Positions 6,766 to 8,705 of a stretch of DNA of 8,705 nucleotides are shown here, piece after piece (the first letter of the stretch is position 1; every line of letters begins with the position of its first letter). The DNA is from Chitinophaga pinensis (GTDB lineage: Bacteria; Bacteroidota; Bacteroidia; Chitinophagales; Chitinophagaceae). A program made the translations under genes and the position numbers. The stretch lies in contig CALPKD020000032.1 in NCBI GenBank assembly GCA_943324055.2, forward strand, positions 1-8,705, in the 5' to 3' direction. The notes under the pieces were generated by a model, which was given only the letters and a program-made list of their open reading frames with translations, did not search any database and was not told where the DNA came from.

Positions 6766-8127
6766 ATGAATCCATTAACAAATATTAAAAGCATCTATTT
6801 CATTGGCATTGGCGGAATAGGAATGAGTGCACTTGCTAGATATTTTAATACACAGGGTGTACTGGTTGCTGGTTACGATAAAACGCCTACACCCCTTACC
6901 GCTGATTTAGAAAAAGAAGGTATAAAAATACATTTTGAGGACGATATACAACAGATAGATAAAACTGCTACAGTAATTGTATATACTCCAGCGATACCGG
7001 ATTCGCATGCAGAATTAAACTATTATAGAGACAACGGGTACAATGTGGTAAAGCGAAGTGATGTGTTAAATTGGATTACAGAAAACGCGTTTACCATTGG
7101 AATTGCAGGTACACACGGCAAAACTACTACCACTTCGATGACGGCGCATATATTACGACACACTGGGTATGGTTGTAATGCATTTTTAGGGGGTATTGCC
7201 TCTAATTATGATACCAACTTTTGGAGTGATGAAAAAAATGTAGTGGTTGTTGAAGCAGATGAATATGATAGAAGCTTTTTAAAACTATCTCCGAATATTG
7301 CAGTGATCACAGCAGTGGATCCAGACCATTTGGATATTTATGGAACAGCAGCCGAAGTACTAAAAGCATTTGGACAATATGCGGACAAGATAAAAGACGG
7401 CGGTATCCTAATTCAAAAATTAGGAACCACTGTAAATACAAGTTCAACGAATAAAACGATATGGACTTATGCATATGATCAGCACGAAGCTTCCTACCAT
7501 ACGAGTAATTTAAAAGTAGTGGACGGTTCTTATCATTTTGACTTGGTCCATCCAGATGGTGTCATAAAAGACGTAGTGCTGAATATGGGTGGATTGCATA
7601 ATGTGGAAAATGCAACTGCCGCTATTGCTATTGCATTGTCTTTAAACATAGATACAGAAAAAATCAAAGAAGCAGTTGCTGCCTTTAAAGGAGTAAAGAG
7701 ACGATTTGAATACAAAATTAAAACACCTAGCAAAGTGTTGATTGATGATTATGCACATCACCCTGAGGAGTTGAACGCATTAATTAGTGGGGTGAGAAGT
7801 ATTTACCCTGGCGAGAAAATGGTCTTGGTATTTCAGCCACATTTATATAGCAGAACACAGGATCAATGTGACGGGTTTGTTTCCACTTTGGATAAAGCAG
7901 ATGAGGTTATTTTATTACCTATTTATCCTGCTAGAGAATTGCCAATACAAGGTGTTACAAGTGATATGCTGATAGACAAAATGAAGCTGACGAATAAAAA
8001 AGTAATGTCTAAGGAAGCCTTATTTGAATGGGCAGCATCCTCAACTGACAAGTTAATTGTAATGGCAGGTGCTGGGGATATTGATGCGTGTATCACAAAA
8101 GTTAAGGATATAATTACAAATAAATAA
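6766..8127 (+). CDS. murC: UDP-N-acetylmuramate--L-alanine ligase MurC
   Basis: This cytoplasmic ATP-dependent ligase adds L-alanine to UDP-MurNAc, the first stem-peptide step. The 453-residue product has normal length. The N-terminal Rossmann-like domain begins Y-F-I-G-I-G-G-I-G-M-S-A-L-A (residues 11-24). The P-loop is G-T-H-G-K-T-T at 115-121 with Lys119; the His variant is characteristic of MurC. EADEYDRS lies at 163-170, followed by V-D-P-D-H-L-D-I-Y-G. DDYAHHPEE is at 327-335, FQPHLYSRT at 356-364, and A-G-A-G-D-I near the C-terminus. All are MurC signatures and also separate it from the related recycling ligase Mpl, although Mpl shares part of this pattern. ATG 6766 lies 16 bases after the murG stop, the largest gap in the window; the short purine run AAAAGAAACGAG before it is at best a weak ribosome binding site. 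The stop overlaps the ftsQ start by one base. Confidence 0.96.
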   Translation: MNPLTNIKSIYFIGIGGIGMSALARYFNTQGVLVAGYDKTPTPLTADLEKEGIKIHFEDDIQQIDKTATVIVYTPAIPDSHAELNYYRDNGYNVVKRSDVLNWITENAFTIGIAGTHGKTTTTSMTAHILRHTGYGCNAFLGGIASNYDTNFWSDEKNVVVVEADEYDRSFLKLSPNIAVITAVDPDHLDIYGTAAEVLKAFGQYADKIKDGGILIQKLGTTVNTSSTNKTIWTYAYDQHEASYHTSNLKVVDGSYHFDLVHPDGVIKDVVLNMGGLHNVENATAAIAIALSLNIDTEKIKEAVAAFKGVKRRFEYKIKTPSKVLIDDYAHHPEELNALISGVRSIYPGEKMVLVFQPHLYSRTQDQCDGFVSTLDKADEVILLPIYPARELPIQGVTSDMLIDKMKLTNKKVMSKEALFEWAASSTDKLIVMAGAGDIDACITKVKDIITNK

Positions 8128-8129
8128 TG
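8125..8129 (+). other. TAATG stop/start overlap, murC-ftsQ
   Basis: The murC TAA (8125-8127) shares its last A with the ftsQ ATG (8127-8129). Upstream bases are AT-rich (ATTACAAATA) with no Shine-Dalgarno, so coupled reinitiation is likely. This is the same arrangement as at the ftsI-murE junction. Confidence 0.8.
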
Positions 8130-8705
8130 AAGGACTGGAAAAATATATTAGGTAAAGTATTGTGGAGCATTGCAGGTGTAGCGCTAGTGGTACTATTTGT
8201 ATTTGCATGGCAGGCCAAGGGTCAAAAAAAATGCACTGGCGTGCAAATTGAATTAGTGGGAGACAATACTGCTATTTTGTTTATGGACGAGATGGAGATC
8301 AAAGCATTATTGAGTGATCAGGGTGTAAAAAAGGGAGTACCAATTATCGCACTGAACTTAATACAAATTGAAAAAACGTTAACTAATATTAAGTGGGTGC
8401 GACACGCCGAAATTTTCATTGACAATCAACAACAGGTTCAGGTAAGGATAGAGCAAAGAGTGCCAATTGCAAGAATTTTCACAGCATCAGGCAGTTCTTT
8501 TTTTATTGATTCTACTGCCACACGTTTGCCATTGAAACAATTGTCGGTGATGCGTCTTCCAGTATTCACTGGCTTCCCGTCTGATCAAGAACATTTATCT
8601 AAACCAGACAGTGTGTTGTTAAAGGATGTTTTAAAGTTAGCAACGATGATTCGGTCTGATAGTTTTTTCCTTGCGCAAATAGCACAAGTAAACATTGCAT
8701 CCAAC
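8127..8705 (+). CDS. ftsQ: Cell division protein FtsQ (DivIB family), 3' partial
   Basis: The ATG at 8127 opens a frame that runs without a stop for 193 codons to the window end. The product has a short cytoplasmic N-terminus (M-K-D-W-K-N-I-L-G-K), one transmembrane helix at about residues 11-30 (V-L-W-S-I-A-G-V-A-L), and then a periplasmic part. That part has a POTRA-like region at about residues 36-108 and continues into a beta-rich region: I-K-W-V-R-H-A-E-I-F-I, then Q-V-Q-V-R-I-E-Q-R-V-P-I-A-R-I is the typical end-of-POTRA and start-of-beta pattern in FtsQ. FtsQ is a bitopic divisome protein that links early and late division proteins. FtsQ sequences diverge strongly, so the call rests on this topology, the V-R-I-E-Q-R-x-P-I-A motif and the position after murC, where Bacteroidota usually have ftsQ followed by ftsA and ftsZ. 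The C-terminal end is outside the window. Confidence 0.88.
   Translation, partial: MKDWKNILGKVLWSIAGVALVVLFVFAWQAKGQKKCTGVQIELVGDNTAILFMDEMEIKALLSDQGVKKGVPIIALNLIQIEKTLTNIKWVRHAEIFIDNQQQVQVRIEQRVPIARIFTASGSSFFIDSTATRLPLKQLSVMRLPVFTGFPSDQEHLSKPDSVLLKDVLKLATMIRSDSFFLAQIAQVNIASN

Overview
The window is a compact, single-strand segment of a division and cell-wall (dcw) gene cluster, almost certainly chromosomal DNA from a Bacteroidota bacterium, probably near the Chitinophagaceae. That placement is by recognition and was not searched. It rests on four things: the gene order, a MraY with a large extra insertion, an FtsW sequence of the type I associate with that family, and AT-rich DNA with essentially no Shine-Dalgarno sequences.

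Layout, all on the + strand: the 3' end of a PASTA-bearing penicillin-binding protein (ftsI-like; to 209), murE (209-1672), mraY (1679-2992), murD (2996-4336, TTG start), ftsW (4340-5656), murG (5634-6749), murC (6766-8127) and the 5' part of ftsQ (8127 to the window end). The largest intergenic gap is 16 bases. Three junctions overlap (two TAATG stop/start overlaps and a 23-base ftsW/murG overlap), and two more are separated by only three bases. There is no gene-free stretch above 300 bases, no RNA gene, mobile element or CRISPR array, and no convincing promoter or terminator, so the block is most simply one stretch of a polycistronic operon.

The genes cover much of the lipid II pathway and its use at the septum. 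MurC, MurD and MurE add L-Ala, D-Glu and (from the DNPR motif) meso-diaminopimelate to UDP-MurNAc. MraY moves the finished UDP-MurNAc-pentapeptide onto the lipid carrier, and MurG adds GlcNAc to give lipid II. FtsW polymerises lipid II, the FtsI-like transpeptidase crosslinks it, and FtsQ links these to the divisome. murF, murB and ddl do not occur between the genes seen here, so those steps must be encoded elsewhere.

I found no new biological system. The observations most worth checking are the MraY insertion of about 70 residues, the TTG start of murD placed in frame one codon after the mraY stop, and the close coupling of the junctions.
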